A DNA stretch of 64,000 nucleotides from Akkermansiaceae bacterium (lineage in GTDB: Bacteria > Verrucomicrobiota > Verrucomicrobiia > Verrucomicrobiales > Akkermansiaceae): contig CAJJBQ010000002.1 of NCBI GenBank assembly GCA_905182405.1, positions 496,001-560,000 of the forward strand, written 5' to 3'. A program made the translations under genes and the position numbers. Positions 62,881-64,000 of the stretch are shown piece after piece. The notes beneath the pieces were generated by a model that was not told the origin of the DNA, ran no database searches, and was given only the letters and a program-made list of their open reading frames with translations. Each line of letters begins with the position of its first letter. Position 1 is the stretch's first letter.

Positions 62881-64000
62881 TTACCGATTCTTTTTCTGAT
62901 CTCTCCGATGACTCATAATCGCAGGCCCTAGCATCGCCGTCGCTACAAAGATCATTCCGGACCCGATAAGACCCACCCACATTGGACCCACTGTCGATGC
63001 CATACGGAAAGCAATAAAAGGCGCAATCACTCCACGACATCCGGTCAGGAAGGTATGAACACTCATATATTCCGCGACATTTTCCTCCTTGGCAAACTTC
63101 GTCACCCAGAGACTCCACGCGACATTCCCTCCCGCTCGCGCCACTCCGTGAAGGCCAATTCCAATGTAAAGAGCCCATAGATCGTCGCCCAAGAAGTAGA
63201 AGAGAATCCCTACCGCAAAGATCACATTGATCAAGCAGCGGAGAACATAGAAATTCATCCGGTCAAATAACCTTCCCCAAATCAAAATAAATAAAAGAAA
63301 AAGCGTCTCGGGAATCACCGTGGTGATGACGCTCACGTGACTCTCGCTTAGGTTGAATCCGTAATCCTCATTCGTCACGTATTCCACAAAGAGTGAAAAA
63401 CAAAGTAGATTACCCATCCCTAAAATCATCCACGAAATCAGCAATTTCCGAAACGCCAAGTCCTCAGTAGTATGGCGAAAGGCATCAAATAGGCGCACGG
63501 AATTCGATGGGCTCAGAGTCACCCGTTCGATCGCCAATACGAGAGCAGCCATGATCAAACAAGCCACCGCATACACGCGCAGAAGCCACGGAAAATAGTC
63601 AAGTGAGACCGTCAGCATCCAGCCAAACAAAAGGGCAGCAGCAATCGCGAAAACCTTCCGCACAAAAGCCGTGATCGAGAAGAGCCGCCCTCGCGATTCA
63701 TCGGGATAGTGCCGTCGATAAATCTGCGAAAAAAGCGGGACATTTAGAGTCACCCCGATCAAGCCCAAGGTCATCCCCAACATGTAAATTTCAAAATCAT
63801 CGCCCGCAAACGAAGCAATTCCAAAGCCCACCGCCGCCATCGAAAAAATCACCGCGAGCGACGCATTGACCGATACTCCTGATCGTCGCACCGCCTGCAC
63901 AACGAAGAGACTCAGCAACAGCCCCATACTTGGGATCGCCACTAAGGATGCTTTCGACCAAATCCCCGCACCAAAGACCCGATCCGCTAAAAGAATCGAG
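62881..64000 (-). CDS. Major facilitator superfamily transporter, partial (N-terminus beyond window)
   Basis: The minus-strand frame is open to the right edge. Codons before GTG 63942 continue the protein ('LADRVFGAGIWSKASLVAIP'), so GTG 63942 is not the true start, and about 372 residues are visible. Ten or so membrane helices, with MFS-type loops ('LFDRMNFYVLRCLINVIFAV', 'YRRHYPDESRGRLFSI', a rise of basic residues after helix 2), support the family. The substrate is unknown. The stop codon is 55 bp before tRNA-Thr on the same strand. Confidence 0.8.
   Translation of the reverse strand, partial: SILLADRVFGAGIWSKASLVAIPSMGLLLSLFVVQAVRRSGVSVNASLAVIFSMAAVGFGIASFAGDDFEIYMLGMTLGLIGVTLNVPLFSQIYRRHYPDESRGRLFSITAFVRKVFAIAAALLFGWMLTVSLDYFPWLLRVYAVACLIMAALVLAIERVTLSPSNSVRLFDAFRHTTEDLAFRKLLISWMILGMGNLLCFSLFVEYVTNEDYGFNLSESHVSVITTVIPETLFLLFILIWGRLFDRMNFYVLRCLINVIFAVGILFYFLGDDLWALYIGIGLHGVARAGGNVAWSLWVTKFAKEENVAEYMSVHTFLTGCRGVIAPFIAFRMASTVGPMWVGLIGSGMIFVATAMLGPAIMSHRRDQKKNR

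Overview
The window looks like chromosomal DNA of a free-living, probably marine, Verrucomicrobiota bacterium. The evidence is the PVC-type membrane-bound dehydrogenases, the dense formylglycine sulfatases and secreted glycoside hydrolases with no SusC/SusD-like genes, and core proteins that read like verrucomicrobial orthologues. Phylum confidence is moderate to good; I would not name a genus.

Region 1 (1-24.4 kb, all minus strand) is a polysaccharide-utilisation locus headed by a ROK-family regulator. In transcription order it holds: ROK regulator, an (alpha/alpha)6-type glycoside hydrolase with two discoidin-like modules, an iduronate-sulfatase-like sulfatase, a ThuA / PVC dehydrogenase / CBM-like / cytochrome c protein, a second sulfatase, a 1381-residue fusion (sulfatase + alpha/beta hydrolase + FAD oxidoreductase + EF-hands), a calcineurin-like phosphoesterase fused to a GH105 unsaturated uronyl hydrolase, a GH31 glycosidase, a GH78-type alpha-L-rhamnosidase, and a second PVC dehydrogenase that runs off the left edge. 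Rhamnosidase, unsaturated uronyl hydrolase and three sulfatases together suggest a sulfated, rhamnose- and uronate-containing glycan such as an ulvan-like or rhamnogalacturonan-like polymer (inference). No polysaccharide lyase or transporter is visible.

Region 2 (24.4-25.7 kb) is a junction. It holds tRNA-Tyr with its terminator, a permuted-papain (YiiX/YebB-like) gene broken by two in-frame stops, and a palindrome before the next operon.

Region 3 (25.7-35.1 kb, plus) is nuoGHIJKLMN, the membrane arm plus NuoG and NuoI of NADH dehydrogenase; nuoA-F must be elsewhere.

Region 4 (35.1-56 kb) is housekeeping: msrC, dnaX, an EEP-family hydrolase, ilvD, serA, uvrC, an ExbB/ExbD/TPR envelope cluster, a lipase-like hydrolase, a lipoprotein, a TRAM-domain RNA uracil methyltransferase, a decayed segment, queD with a small lipoprotein gene, trpA, dapF, a BrnT/BrnA-like pair, vanZ-like and ligA.

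Region 5 (56-62.7 kb, minus) is a tightly overlapping RDD / SpoIIM / DUF4129 / DUF4350 / MoxR / DUF58 operon, followed by tRNA-Thr and a partial MFS transporter at the right edge.

Across scales, start codons in the core region have essentially no Shine-Dalgarno sequences and are often preceded by CC (CCATG or CCATGG). Several genes in the polysaccharide locus do have purine-rich ribosome binding sites. This fits a locus of different origin lying on the 3' side of a tRNA gene, but no integrase or transposase is present.
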